Source: Janthinobacterium sp. Marseille (GTDB taxonomy: Bacteria; Pseudomonadota; Gammaproteobacteria; Burkholderiales; Burkholderiaceae_D). Taken from it: a DNA stretch of 64,000 nt. The DNA lies in the NCBI RefSeq assembly GCF_000013625.1, contig NC_009659.1, forward strand, positions 868,001-932,000, read 5' to 3'. A model generated the notes under the pieces. That model searched no databases. It worked only from the letters and a program-made list of their open reading frames with translations, and was not told the DNA's origin. This document shows positions 1-8,975 of the stretch, piece by piece. Position 1 is the stretch's first letter; each line of letters opens with the position of its first letter. Both the position numbers and the translations under genes were made by a program.

Positions 1-1
1 G

Positions 2-553
2 GGCCTGCGGCTGGAACTTGGTGTGACGAACCTGGTGGCCGACGTCGTCGACAAGAAAATAGATATCGGCGTGCGTATAGGGCAGTTGCGCGATAGCAGC
101 TTTGTCGCACGCTCGGTGGCAAAAATATCTTTCTATATAGTGGGTACGCCCGAACTGGTCGCCGCGCGTGGCAAGCCGAAGACACCGCAGGACTTATCCA
201 AATTGCCGACGACGGCACTGATGGATGGCAATACTGGTCGGATATGGCCCTGGTATTTTGCCGATAACCATTTGCTGACGCCTACGGCATCTACCTTTGT
301 GACCGACGATCCGGAAGTGGAATGCAATGCCGTACTGGCCGGGGTAGGCTACGGCCAGCTATCGAGCCATCAGGCCGAACCGTATATACGCTCCGGTCAA
401 TTAGTGACGGTGCTGGATGAGTACCAGCCGGAGCCGTGGGATATGTATGTTTATCGCCCGCAGCGCGGCCCGGTACCGGCGCGCATCAGGCTGGTCTTTG
501 ATCGTATCGTCGAAATATTGTCGGATCCGGAAACTTTTGAAAAGACAGTTTAG
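2..553 (+). CDS. LysR-family transcriptional regulator, C-terminal part
   Basis: The frame is open from the first bases of the window, so this is the 3' part of a longer gene. It holds the effector-binding half of a LysR-type regulator; residues reading DIGVRIGQLRDSSFVARSV are typical of the first subdomain of that fold. The DNA-binding helix-turn-helix would lie upstream, outside the window. It ends in a four-base tail-to-tail overlap with the convergent MocA-like gene, and no terminator is visible at the junction. The ligand and target genes cannot be told from this fragment. Confidence 0.85.
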   Translation, partial: GLRLELGVTNLVADVVDKKIDIGVRIGQLRDSSFVARSVAKISFYIVGTPELVAARGKPKTPQDLSKLPTTALMDGNTGRIWPWYFADNHLLTPTASTFVTDDPEVECNAVLAGVGYGQLSSHQAEPYIRSGQLVTVLDEYQPEPWDMYVYRPQRGPVPARIRLVFDRIVEILSDPETFEKTV

Positions 554-1161
554 TTCGCCGAAGATTGCAGGTCTGCCGCGGTGTCGATGTCGTAATGGAT
601 GCCGCGATCGTCGACCTCGACTTGGGTGACCGGATGATTTTTCAGTAGGGAACGTGCACCCTGGTCGCCACCCAGCATTAATAGTGCGGGTAAATGCTGC
701 ATACCAAAGCCGACCGGATTGCCGCGCTCGCCGTGGTAAAACGGTGCGACGATGCCGGCACCATTCCTGAGTTCATTTGCCAGTGCCACTATCGTGCTTG
801 TTTGCACGCGCGGCATATCGCCCAGGGCGATGATCCAGCCGGTGGCTTGCCGGTTTTGTTCCAGCGCGCAAACCAGCGAGGCACCCATGCCCTGGTCGGC
901 ATCGGGACAGACGACTACCTTGCATCCCAGCTGCGCCAGTTCCATCGCCACGGCATCTTCTGCGTTGCGCACTACCGCCGTGACATGCGGCAACACGGCG
1001 AGCAGGGTGGTGGCAGCGGCGACCACAACGGTGTCACCGTCCATGGTGGTTTGCAGTAATTTGTTTTGCGCACCGGACGGGTCAAAGCGCATGCCTTTGC
1101 CGGCGGCCAGCAAAATACCGACTATCTGTTCCTGATCATGTGATTGCATGCTTGGCTTCAT
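550..1161 (-). CDS. MocA-like molybdenum cofactor nucleotidyltransferase
   Basis: This 203-residue protein belongs to the MobA/MocA family, which transfers CMP or GMP to molybdopterin for molybdenum hydroxylases. The N-terminal nucleotide-binding loop is visible as GILLAAGKGMRFDPSG near residue 16, followed by a K that fits the signature, and ALGDMPRV lies mid-protein. It is the last gene of the leftward operon and probably matures the molybdenum hydroxylase encoded at 6.6-10.3 kb, working with XdhC at 15.7 kb. Starts at 1161 or 1149 are both possible because neither has a strong ribosome binding site. CTP preference is inferred from context, not seen. Confidence 0.85.
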   Translation of the reverse strand: MKPSMQSHDQEQIVGILLAAGKGMRFDPSGAQNKLLQTTMDGDTVVVAAATTLLAVLPHVTAVVRNAEDAVAMELAQLGCKVVVCPDADQGMGASLVCALEQNRQATGWIIALGDMPRVQTSTIVALANELRNGAGIVAPFYHGERGNPVGFGMQHLPALLMLGGDQGARSLLKNHPVTQVEVDDRGIHYDIDTAADLQSSAN

Positions 1162-1188
1162 AGCGCAGATGATAGTCGATTCTAAACG

Positions 1189-2322
1189 CTAATTGATCAG
1201 CACATCCTTGAGTTGTTCCTGCGGGTCGGCGAACAATTGCGGCGGCACTGTGAATACGCCCCGTCCGATCAGGCCTGCCTCGGCCGCCTTGTCGAGGATG
1301 GCGAGATTGACCATGGGTGCACAATCCCGGCTCAGGATATTTTTCAGGTCCACCATCCCGCTATGTTCATTCAATAATTGCACGCGGTGTGCATGCAGGT
1401 CGGCAGGCAGGAATTCTTTCCACGCGTTTGCCAGCGTTGGCACGAATGCCAGTGCCTGTGCGCCGAGGCCGCAGAAATCGATGACGGCGCTATCGCCTAT
1501 TGCCCCGAGTGCGGCTGTGTTTTCATGTCCACTGAAGCGCGTGCCTTGCGGCGGTGTGGCTGTGATGGTTTGCCATTCGTTTGATTCGCGCAAGCGATAA
1601 CCAAAGACCTGTCCGTTTCCTCCGGCGGCAACGATGTGTCCGCTCTGTTCCAGGCGCAATGCACATACCGCCATCAACAGCGGCAATACGAAACCCGGAT
1701 TGGACAGGATCACCTGGCGATCCTGCAAGCTGAGTGCGTTCAGTTGCGCTACCAGCGCGACATTGGCGCGTGCTGTCAGTGCATGGCATTCCTCACCACC
1801 CAACAAGGCATCCTGAATCGGAATGGATAAGGCCACAGGCCGGGCTTGCAGTATTGGTTTGAGTACATGCAGTCCAAACCGGGCGAGTAACTGCAGTTGC
1901 GCGCGTGAGCCTGCGCCCGGTTTGCCAAAGCGCAACGCAGGCGGGGTGCTTTCAACCATGGGCGCATAGCGTGTGGTCCCGTGTCGGGTGGTAGCGAACA
2001 TGGGCATGGATGCGGATACCACTTGCGCCAGCGGCGTAACGACACCATGGTCTTGCGCCGGCTGCAGTGTGACTTTGCCGTGCGCCAGCAATTGTGCTGC
2101 GGCTTCGTGGTCTTCGGCCAATCCTTCAAACAGGATCGCCTCCAGCGTGGCTTGCCTGATCGCCGCCGGAATGACAGCTGTAAGCGGCGGCCCGGCATGC
2201 AGCATGACGCTGGCAGGCAAGGCGGGCAATGCTTCGGAGCGCAATAGAATATCTGTCCAGAATATGTCATCGAAACGGCTGGCAATTAATGCGATCTCTT
2301 CATCGAATTTATTGGGATTCAT
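1189..2322 (-). CDS. DUF1116 / AllG-like protein
   Basis: The 377-residue product resembles the DUF1116 family (YlbE), whose allantoin-cluster member AllG is one subunit of oxamate carbamoyltransferase together with FdrA-type AllF and AllH. Family-like stretches include a region around HAGPPLTAVIPAA near residue 42 and a glycine-rich FSGHENTAALGAIGDS region near residue 265. It seems shorter than the usual family length. The start at 2322 is preceded by GGAGACGC. It follows the amidase gene after 19 bases in the leftward operon. No FdrA or AllH partner is encoded in this window, so a carbamoyl-transfer role is an inference from the family. Confidence 0.7.
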   Translation of the reverse strand: MNPNKFDEEIALIASRFDDIFWTDILLRSEALPALPASVMLHAGPPLTAVIPAAIRQATLEAILFEGLAEDHEAAAQLLAHGKVTLQPAQDHGVVTPLAQVVSASMPMFATTRHGTTRYAPMVESTPPALRFGKPGAGSRAQLQLLARFGLHVLKPILQARPVALSIPIQDALLGGEECHALTARANVALVAQLNALSLQDRQVILSNPGFVLPLLMAVCALRLEQSGHIVAAGGNGQVFGYRLRESNEWQTITATPPQGTRFSGHENTAALGAIGDSAVIDFCGLGAQALAFVPTLANAWKEFLPADLHAHRVQLLNEHSGMVDLKNILSRDCAPMVNLAILDKAAEAGLIGRGVFTVPPQLFADPQEQLKDVLIN

Positions 2323-2341
2323 ATTGCGTCTCCGTCAGGGT

Positions 2342-3568
2342 TTAGTTCGTAATTCGTGCTTGCAACTTGTGTGCCGCATGCAGCACGATTTCATCGCAGC
2401 CGCGGCCACCGATGATGGAGAGGCCGACCGGTGCACCGTTGACCTGTATCCACGGCATGCTGAGCTGTGGCAAGCCGGCCAGCCCGGCGATACACAGCAG
2501 GTGTTGTGAACGCATGCGTACGTCATCGACCGTGGCGCTGTCGGCGGTGAGCAAGGGTGCAGGTGTCGGTACGGTGGGCAGCACGATGACCTTGTGCTGG
2601 CTGTCCAGGATGCGGTTGAGTTCACGGATGGCGGCGATCCGGACTTCCTGCGCGGTACGGACTTGTGTTGCGGTGACACCGGCGGCGATGTTGAAGCGCT
2701 GGCGTATATCAACACCCAGTTCATCCGCATGCTGTGTCACCCACAGTCCATGTTCCATCCATGCTTCGGATGCCTGCAGGATGCGGAAGGCGGCCGCCCA
2801 GGATGCCAGTTCGAGTTCACTGTCTACAGCAAGAAAATCGCTTTGTTCGTTTTTCAGCTTGCTGAATGCATCGAATACGGCGGGGTCGAGCAAGCCGTTG
2901 ATGCCGCTGTCATTGAGCGTCAGGAAAGTGGCCGGCATGCTGGTGGTTTCCGCATGGGCCAGTGCGCAAAAGGTTTGCTCAAGGTGTTCCAGCGTATCGG
3001 CAAACCAGCCTACCGTATCAAAGCTGTGTGCCAGTGTGAGGCAGCCGTGTCCGGACAGGCGGCCATGTGTAGGTCGCATGCCCCATACACCACAGTAGCT
3101 GGCCGGCAAGCGCACGGAGCCGCCGCAGTCGGTACCCAGTGCAATATCGGCGAGGCCGGCGGCGACTGCCGCGACCGAACCGGACGAAGAGCCGCCGGGC
3201 AAACGGTCCGGGCTGGCAGGATTGCGCGGTACGCCATAGTGCGCATTGATCCCGGCGAGGCTATAGGTGAGTTCATCGGTCAGCGTCTTGCCGACGAACC
3301 GGGCACCGTCTGATAACAGGCGTTCGACTGCCGCCGCATGCTTGTTGGCTGCCGGGTTGCCGGATAGCCAGACCGGATTGCCGGCTCCGGTACGCGTGCC
3401 GGCGATGTCGAACACATCCTTGACTGCGAAACGGACGCCTTCCAGTTTATTGCCGAGCGGAAGATGTGCCTGCAAGGGCAGGCCGAAAGCTTCGGCCAGG
3501 AACGCGCCGCCGGTATCGGGTTGCAGTTGGCTGCTGAATGACCTATGGGGGCTATGGGGGTTATTCAT
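2342..3568 (-). CDS. Amidase-signature family hydrolase
   Basis: This 408-residue enzyme is an amidase-signature serine hydrolase. The Ser-Ser-Lys triad is recognisable: the lysine in RFAVKDVFDIAG near residue 50, the GGSSSGSVAAVAAG serine loop near residue 125, and the catalytic serine in DCGGSVRLPAS. The start overlaps the stop of the upstream AtzH-like gene as ATGA, so the two are translationally coupled. Amidase plus AtzH/HpxZ-like protein is the pairing seen in biuret (AtzE/AtzH) and oxalurate (HpxY/HpxZ) degradation. A similar acyclic amide or ureide substrate is therefore likely but not shown. Confidence 0.9.
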   Translation of the reverse strand: MNNPHSPHRSFSSQLQPDTGGAFLAEAFGLPLQAHLPLGNKLEGVRFAVKDVFDIAGTRTGAGNPVWLSGNPAANKHAAAVERLLSDGARFVGKTLTDELTYSLAGINAHYGVPRNPASPDRLPGGSSSGSVAAVAAGLADIALGTDCGGSVRLPASYCGVWGMRPTHGRLSGHGCLTLAHSFDTVGWFADTLEHLEQTFCALAHAETTSMPATFLTLNDSGINGLLDPAVFDAFSKLKNEQSDFLAVDSELELASWAAAFRILQASEAWMEHGLWVTQHADELGVDIRQRFNIAAGVTATQVRTAQEVRIAAIRELNRILDSQHKVIVLPTVPTPAPLLTADSATVDDVRMRSQHLLCIAGLAGLPQLSMPWIQVNGAPVGLSIIGGRGCDEIVLHAAHKLQARITN

Positions 3569-3948
3569 TTGGTGTCCATCCAGCTGACGTGCGCGGCGAC
3601 AACATGCCAGCCATCCGGGAATTTGACCCAGGTCTGGGTTTGTCGTCCGATGCGGGCCACACCTTCTTTGGTAAAGGTAATGTTTGCCACCGCAAAATTG
3701 TCACCAAAGGTCGTGATGTGTCGACTGGTCACGATGCGCGCCAGATTGGCGGACGGGCGTTGCAAGCGGAAGGCACGTATCTCTTCATAGCCAACCAGGT
3801 TTTCCGTGGCGCCATAACGCAAGGTCGCAGCATCATTCCAGAACAACTCATCGAGCTTGACCACGTCATTGCCGACCAATGCTTTTTCGTAGGCGTCGAA
3901 CACTTGTTCGACTTCTTGCAGGGTAAGTGGCTGGTTGATGTTCATCAT
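3565..3948 (-). CDS. AtzH/HpxZ-like protein (DUF3225)
   Basis: This 127-residue protein has the cystatin/NTF2-like pattern of the DUF3225 family, which includes AtzH and HpxZ. Examples are YEKALVGNDVVKLDELFW, ATLRYGATENLVGYEEIRAFR and WVKFPDGWHVVAAHVSWM. Known relatives sit next to amidases that hydrolyse 1-carboxybiuret or oxalurate and probably assist them. It overlaps both neighbours by four bases, so it is coupled to the amidohydrolase upstream and the amidase downstream. The start may be 3948 or the next ATG at 3945. Its exact activity is not known from the sequence. Confidence 0.85.
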   Translation of the reverse strand: MMNINQPLTLQEVEQVFDAYEKALVGNDVVKLDELFWNDAATLRYGATENLVGYEEIRAFRLQRPSANLARIVTSRHITTFGDNFAVANITFTKEGVARIGRQTQTWVKFPDGWHVVAAHVSWMDTK

Positions 3949-5210
3949 GCGGCCTTTGCGATAGGAAGGATGGCGGCAGTGGCATCGAAGCGTTGGCCAT
4001 TGCGATAGCAGAATGCAGGATGCAGCATGCGTTCGGTGATGACTTGGGTGCCTTCATTGTCATGCATCACCCAGCGTCCGCGCAGGTCGTCCAGTACGCT
4101 GACGTCGGCGACGCCACCGACCTTGAGGGTGCCGATTTCATCTTCCATGCGTGCCAGTTTGGCGGCATTGCTGGTAACCATGGCGACCACGTGATTGAGC
4201 GGGATGCCGAGTGCCAGCATGCTGGTCATCGCGGATACCAGGCTGAAACGCTCATTACCCTTGAAGATGTGTACGCTTTCATCCGGGTGCCAGGATGGTG
4301 TGCCGGCCGGTGGCGGAACGATGGTGTTATAGCCATGCATATCGGCACCCAGGGTGTCTGGCATGACACCGGCATCCAGTACGATGCGCGCGGTTTTGAA
4401 ACTGAAGTGCGAGCCGTGGCCTACGTCGATCTTCAAACCGCGTGCAATCGCTTCCTTGACCATGGGATGGATAGCTCCGTTAACCTCAACGAAGCCACCC
4501 GGATGCCGGCTGAAAGGATGGGCCAGGACATCGCCCGGTTTCAGCATATCGACCACCTGGTTGAAGATGCTGTCCGGATTGACCGGTGCGCCGCCATCTT
4601 CCGGCTTTGGCCACAGTTGACCGAAGTGGATATAAACAGGGAGCGCGGCTTCGCGACCGATTTGTGCGGCGATACGCATGACATCCACGCCCCAGCGCGC
4701 GAAACCACCGATTTCTGCGTGTGCTTTCAGGCCGCGTACGATGTCGCTGTTCTTTTTAGCCGCGGTCACGGTTGCCTCCACGTCGAGGCAATCAGGACGA
4801 TACAGCTCAGGGTAAAAGTGTCCTTCCAGGCCGCCGACCAGATAGGCCGACATATATGAAACGACACGCGTCTTCGATGGCTCGATCACATATTGGCGGA
4901 AGCCGGGCAGGGTGATGCAGCTGGCGCCGCCCTGGTCGACCAGGGTGGTTACGCCTGAATACACACCGCACATGTCGGCGTTGAGGCCGAAGCGGCCGGT
5001 GACACCTTGGTATACATGTCCATGCGTGTCGATCAGGCCGGGCAAGACCAGCTTGTCGCGACAGTCAACAATTGTTGTCTTGCTGTCCGGTGCCGCGATG
5101 TCGCGGTCCATCGCAGCAATGACATTGTCCTTGATCAATACATCGAAGACACCATCGCGATTGGCTGCTGGATCAATTACACGGCCGCCTTTGAGAATTA
5201 TATGATTCAT
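3945..5210 (-). CDS. Amidohydrolase/deacetylase-family metallohydrolase (dihydroorotase-like)
   Basis: The protein has an amidohydrolase TIM-barrel pattern. The metal motif PGLIDTHGHVYQG lies near residue 50, SYMSAYLVG and LKAHAEIGG follow, then DVLAHPFSRHPGG near residue 225 and the late aspartate in TLGADMHGYNT. The start at 5210 is chosen because AAGGAC lies seven bases upstream and the protein begins MNHIILKGGRVIDPA as family members do; a longer frame to 5252 would run into the operator. It is the first gene of the leftward operon and probably opens a cyclic amide or ureide. The substrate is unknown. Confidence 0.85.
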   Translation of the reverse strand: MNHIILKGGRVIDPAANRDGVFDVLIKDNVIAAMDRDIAAPDSKTTIVDCRDKLVLPGLIDTHGHVYQGVTGRFGLNADMCGVYSGVTTLVDQGGASCITLPGFRQYVIEPSKTRVVSYMSAYLVGGLEGHFYPELYRPDCLDVEATVTAAKKNSDIVRGLKAHAEIGGFARWGVDVMRIAAQIGREAALPVYIHFGQLWPKPEDGGAPVNPDSIFNQVVDMLKPGDVLAHPFSRHPGGFVEVNGAIHPMVKEAIARGLKIDVGHGSHFSFKTARIVLDAGVMPDTLGADMHGYNTIVPPPAGTPSWHPDESVHIFKGNERFSLVSAMTSMLALGIPLNHVVAMVTSNAAKLARMEDEIGTLKVGGVADVSVLDDLRGRWVMHDNEGTQVITERMLHPAFCYRNGQRFDATAAILPIAKAA

Positions 5211-5234
5211 GGCAAGTCCTTCATGGTTGGGATA

Positions 5235-5254
5235 ATATGTGGTGCACCGCATAT
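5235..5254. promoter_or_regulatory. Operator site 1 for the MarR-type regulator
   Basis: A 20-bp palindrome with one mismatch is centred at 5244/5245 and contains ATGTGGTGCACCGCAT. It lies just upstream of the leftward amidohydrolase start at 5210, where a bound repressor would block that operon. Its centre is 38 bases from the perfect copy at 5271-5294. Confidence 0.75.
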
Positions 5255-5270
5255 TCTATGCCAAGTTTAA

Positions 5271-5294
5271 ATAAATGTGGTGCACCACATTTAT
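5271..5294. promoter_or_regulatory. Operator site 2, perfect 24-bp palindrome
   Basis: A perfect 24-bp inverted repeat has the core ATGTGGTGCACCACAT. It lies between the divergent amidohydrolase and marR-like genes and is the best of four copies in the cluster. Its size and symmetry suit a MarR-family dimer, and the adjacent regulator is the obvious candidate. Confidence 0.8.
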
Positions 5295-5390
5295 AAACTA
5301 TTTTTATTGCCGGTTTTGTTGCAGATTCACATATACTTCTGGTTTGCGGCACACCGGATTCCATCCAGTTCCCTTATATATAAACTACCC

Positions 5391-5906
5391 ATGAACAAGA
5401 TTGAAGAAGCAGCCTTCCCCTCTCTGGTAAGCGAAATGGAGTCCGTGCAGGCACGTTCCCTGTTGTTGACGCGACCGGGATTCCTGATTCGCCGCTTGCA
5501 CCAGATCCACAGTGCCCTGTTCATGGAAGAGACGCTGGAACACAACATCACGCCGGTGCAATACAGCCTGCTGACCGCGCTGGAAGAGTACGGCGAACTG
5601 GATCAGAACTCGCTGGCACACCATATCGGCCTGGAACGCACCAGCGTGGCGGAAGTATTGCCGCGACTGGAGCAACGCGAATTGATCGTGCGCAGCCAGT
5701 CGGAACACGATAAGCGCGTCAAGTACGTCAAGCTGTCGCGCAAGGGGCGAGCATTGGTAAAGAAGATGCGTCCTTCAGTGCAAAAAGCGCACGATCGTAC
5801 AATCGAGAGCCTCTCACCGGAAGAGCGCAAACTCTTTATCCTGTTGATGGTGCGGCTCGTCGACAGTGAAGCCACCGATAGAGTGCCTTTACTCAAAGCG
5901 CGCTAA
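5391..5906 (+). CDS. MarR-family transcriptional regulator
   Basis: This 171-residue protein has a MarR winged helix: LDQNSLAHHIGLERTSVAEVLPRLEQRELIVRS is the helix-turn-helix followed by the wing, with HDKRVKYVKLSRKG closing the wing. The ATG at 5391 is preferred over an in-frame start at 5277, because the longer form would put the operator palindrome inside the coding region and add a non-family hydrophobic leader. It lies between the leftward amidase operon and the rightward hydroxylase operon. Four palindromes around it suggest it controls both, probably in response to the substrate or an intermediate. Confidence 0.92.
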   Translation: MNKIEEAAFPSLVSEMESVQARSLLLTRPGFLIRRLHQIHSALFMEETLEHNITPVQYSLLTALEEYGELDQNSLAHHIGLERTSVAEVLPRLEQRELIVRSQSEHDKRVKYVKLSRKGRALVKKMRPSVQKAHDRTIESLSPEERKLFILLMVRLVDSEATDRVPLLKAR

Positions 5907-6192
5907 CGCTTTTCTTCCTTCAAAAAAATTTCACATTGCAGTGCAGCGTGCATTTTCTCATTTGCTTTGAGATGATTCATCACGCTTATCCTGTACATGG
6001 ATGACAGACGTGATGCATATATTTTTGTGTCACGTAAAAAGTTGGTTGTGATCAAAGTGGTGCGCAAATAAAAATACAGTTGCACCTTTTTGAGACAAAT
6101 TTTTTCCAATTTGATGCAAAGCGCGTGATTTTCATGTACAACAGCAAATATCGGTATTCATTCAAGAACATTGTTTGATACAAGTCTAATAA

Positions 6193-6208
6193 ATGTGCTG
6201 TACCACAT
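6193..6208. promoter_or_regulatory. Operator site 3 (degenerate)
   Basis: The 16 bases ATGTGCTGTACCACAT are a diverged copy of the ATGTGGTGCACCACAT palindrome. It lies about 300 bases downstream of the MarR-type gene. Confidence 0.6.
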
Positions 6209-6495
6209 AAATTGAAAATCAATAATTTTTATTGAAATCAATGACTTGAATGGCGTAGTATCTGACATGTCTGCAAGGTTGGCATGGTCATTGCTAAAGG
6301 TACTCCGTCAGTTTTATGTATGTGGACATAGCTTGAAAAAGCACATTTAGGTTGGTGTTTAGTATTCAGTATCACGACAGTTCCGTAGCGCCCCCGCAGG
6401 ATAGGGCTCACTGAAATTAAATCGTAGTACGGCGCAAAGGAGGTGAAAATAATTCACGCTCGTAACGCAAAAATGAATTACATATAACAACATAA

Positions 6496-6511
6496 ATGTG
6501 GTATGCCACAT
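6496..6511. promoter_or_regulatory. Operator site 4 upstream of the hydroxylase operon
   Basis: ATGTGGTATGCCACAT is a near-perfect copy of the operator motif, with intact half-sites and a TATG centre. It is the last copy before the molybdenum hydroxylase gene and would overlap or adjoin its promoter. Confidence 0.7.
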
Positions 6512-6575
6512 AATTATTGGAGATGCGGGAACATGGAATTCATTTTCATGTTTCAGCAATGTTCAGGAGATATCG

Positions 6576-8975
6576 ATGAATGATCTGGTGATGCCCGATT
6601 TGCTCATGCAGGCCGGTACCGATCAAGGGATTGGTCGCGAAGTATTGCGCAAGGAAGACAAGCGGCTGCTGTTAGGCCAGGGCAAATACGTCGGCGATAT
6701 GCGCATGCCGGATATGCTCGAAGTTGCATTTGTCCGTTCGCCGGTGGCACATGCCCGCCTCGGACAGATCGAAAAACCGCAAGGCATGGAGCACCTGGTT
6801 TACACGATGGCAGACATGACCAGCGTGCATCCAATCGTAGCTGCATCGTCCTTGCCCGGTTTCAAACGTTCCGCACAATACCCATTAGCACAAGACAAAG
6901 TACGCCATGTCGGTGAACTGGTTGCCGCATGCATCGCGCCGGACCGCGCGCGCGCCGAAGATATCGCAGGGAGTGTCGTTGTCGACTATCAGGAATTGCC
7001 GGTCATGGCCGATATGTACGGCACCTTGCAGAGCGATACCCGCGTGCATGACGACTGGAGCGAAAACGTTTTCGCGGAAACCAATATAGACCGACGCGTC
7101 AGCCCGACCGACGAAGCAGTCCACAGTGTCAGCCGTAAACTGCGCATGGCGCGCCAATGCATGATGCCGATGGAAGGGCGCGCGGTACTGTGCTGGTGGG
7201 ATACCCGTGTCGACCAGCTGATCATGTACTCGGCCGCCCAGGTGCCGCATATCAATCGCACCGGCCTGGCTGAATGCCTGGGCCTGGACGAAGGACAGAT
7301 ACGCGTTATCTCTCCTGACGTCGGCGGCGGCTTTGGTTACAAGGGCATCTTGCTGCCGGAAGAAATTTGCTGCGCCTGGCTGGCGATGCACCTGAAGCGT
7401 CCGATCCGCTGGCTGGAAGACCGACGTGAACAGTTGACCGCCAATGCCAACTGTCGCGAACACGGTTACGACATCGCAGTCGATGTGACCAGCGAAGGCC
7501 GGCTGGCCGGCATCCGTTGTGATGCAGTAGTCGATTCCGGTGCTTACTCATCCTATCCATTCAGTGCCTGCCTGGAAGCGGCACAGATCGGTTCCATCCT
7601 GCCCGGTCCTTATGTGATGGACAGCTTTGTTTGTCGCACCCGTTCGGCGGCTACCAACAAACCACCGATCCTGCCGTATCGCGGCGTGGCACGTACCGGT
7701 GTTTGCTTCGCGCTGGAAGTAATGCTGGATATTGCAGCACGCGAACTCGGCATAGAGCCGCATGTACTGCGCGCCAAAAGCCTGGTTCCTGCCGCCGCGA
7801 TGCCTTACGCAAATATCACCAACAAGCTGTTCGATTCCGGCGATTACACGACTTGCATGAACAAGGCAGTCGCTGCGATTGACTGGGAAGGCTGCCGCGC
7901 GAAGCAACGCGAACGTCACGCTGCAAATGGCGACACCCCGGCACAGAAACGCCTCGGCCTCGGTATGGCCGTGTTTTGTGAACAGGGCGCGCACGGTACT
8001 TCGGTCTACCACGGCTGGGGCATACCAATGGTGCCGGGTTACGAACAGTGCACTGCACGCTTTACACCCGATGGCATCCTCGAATTGCGTATCGGCGTGC
8101 ACTCGCACGGACAGGGGCTGGAAACCTCGATGGCGCAGATTGCACATACGGTACTCGGTATCGATATCGCAAAAGTGCGCGTGATCCACGGCGATACCGG
8201 CATGACGCCTTACTCCACCGGTACCTGGGGTTCGCGCTGCGCGGTGATGGCGGGTGGTGCGGTAGGTACTGCCTGCGAACAACTGGCCGAGCGCGTCAAG
8301 GTGATGGCTGCAGTATTGCTTGATACCGATGTCGGCCTGATGAACTTGAAAGACGGCACGGTCGGTGTGCAAGACAGTGTCAAGCGCCTGGCATTAAGCG
8401 AGATTGCACACACCTGGTATCGCGCGCCGCAAAAACTGCCGGTCGGTTCGGTCGATCCGGGCGGACTTGAAGTGGTGGCCGGGTACAAGATGATGCCGGA
8501 TGCCGGCACCTTCAGCTATGCCTGCCACACCTGCCTGGTCGAAGTTGATACCGCCACCGGTCATGTCGCGATACTTGATTACGTGATCTGTGAAGACGGC
8601 GGCGTCTTGCTGAACCCACTCATAGTAGAAGGCCAGATCTATGGCGGCCTGGCACAAGGCATAGGCACTGCGCTCTACGAAGAAATGCCTTTCGATAGCG
8701 AAGGCCAGCCACTGGCCTCGACCATGCAGGATTATCTGTTGCCCGGTGCCGGTGAAATGCCGCCAACCCGGATGCTGCATATGGAAACCCCGAGCCCGAA
8801 CAGCAAGTACGGCCAGAAGGGTATAGGCGAAGGCGGCGCGATTGCACCGCCGGCGGCGATTATCAACGGTATCAATGATGCGCTGTACGGACTTGGTGCC
8901 GAACTGACGCAATGCCCGGCCAATCCACGTCGCGTGCTGGAAGCACTTGCAGCCGCCAAGGAGGTACACGCATGA
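6576..8975 (+). CDS. Molybdenum hydroxylase, large molybdopterin-binding subunit
   Basis: This 799-residue protein is the large subunit of a xanthine dehydrogenase-family enzyme. It starts with the RKEDKRLLLGQGKYVGD motif of the N-terminal domain. It contains SPDVGGGFGYKG and LPYRGVARTG in the molybdopterin domain, VHSHGQGLETSMAQIA, and the active-site glutamate region KYGQKGIGEGGAIAPP near the C terminus. It lacks the selenocysteine/cysteine loop of CO dehydrogenase, so a hydroxylase of an N-heterocycle or aldehyde is more likely. The start at 6576 has AGGAG seven bases upstream; a longer frame to 6498 would overlap the operator. It is first in the rightward operon. Confidence 0.93.
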   Translation: MNDLVMPDLLMQAGTDQGIGREVLRKEDKRLLLGQGKYVGDMRMPDMLEVAFVRSPVAHARLGQIEKPQGMEHLVYTMADMTSVHPIVAASSLPGFKRSAQYPLAQDKVRHVGELVAACIAPDRARAEDIAGSVVVDYQELPVMADMYGTLQSDTRVHDDWSENVFAETNIDRRVSPTDEAVHSVSRKLRMARQCMMPMEGRAVLCWWDTRVDQLIMYSAAQVPHINRTGLAECLGLDEGQIRVISPDVGGGFGYKGILLPEEICCAWLAMHLKRPIRWLEDRREQLTANANCREHGYDIAVDVTSEGRLAGIRCDAVVDSGAYSSYPFSACLEAAQIGSILPGPYVMDSFVCRTRSAATNKPPILPYRGVARTGVCFALEVMLDIAARELGIEPHVLRAKSLVPAAAMPYANITNKLFDSGDYTTCMNKAVAAIDWEGCRAKQRERHAANGDTPAQKRLGLGMAVFCEQGAHGTSVYHGWGIPMVPGYEQCTARFTPDGILELRIGVHSHGQGLETSMAQIAHTVLGIDIAKVRVIHGDTGMTPYSTGTWGSRCAVMAGGAVGTACEQLAERVKVMAAVLLDTDVGLMNLKDGTVGVQDSVKRLALSEIAHTWYRAPQKLPVGSVDPGGLEVVAGYKMMPDAGTFSYACHTCLVEVDTATGHVAILDYVICEDGGVLLNPLIVEGQIYGGLAQGIGTALYEEMPFDSEGQPLASTMQDYLLPGAGEMPPTRMLHMETPSPNSKYGQKGIGEGGAIAPPAAIINGINDALYGLGAELTQCPANPRRVLEALAAAKEVHA

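Larger units (their letters stand above)
5907..6575. other. 669-bp regulatory gap upstream of the hydroxylase operon
   Basis: No convincing gene is seen here; the short frames lack family features. The stretch is AT-rich and holds two of the four MarR-type palindromes (6193-6208 and 6496-6511). The second is about 70 bases upstream of the hydroxylase start, in a place to control its promoter. The unusual length may reflect a long leader or a lost gene. Confidence 0.6.

Noticed and set aside
694-1135. Long open frames of 121-127 residues on the plus strand
   Set aside because: They lie opposite the MocA-like gene, have no family features and no ribosome binding site, so they are shadows of that gene.
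6576-8975. CO dehydrogenase large subunit
   Set aside because: The CO dehydrogenase active-site cysteine loop is not present (the region reads LPYRGVARTG), so a general molybdenum hydroxylase is the safer call.
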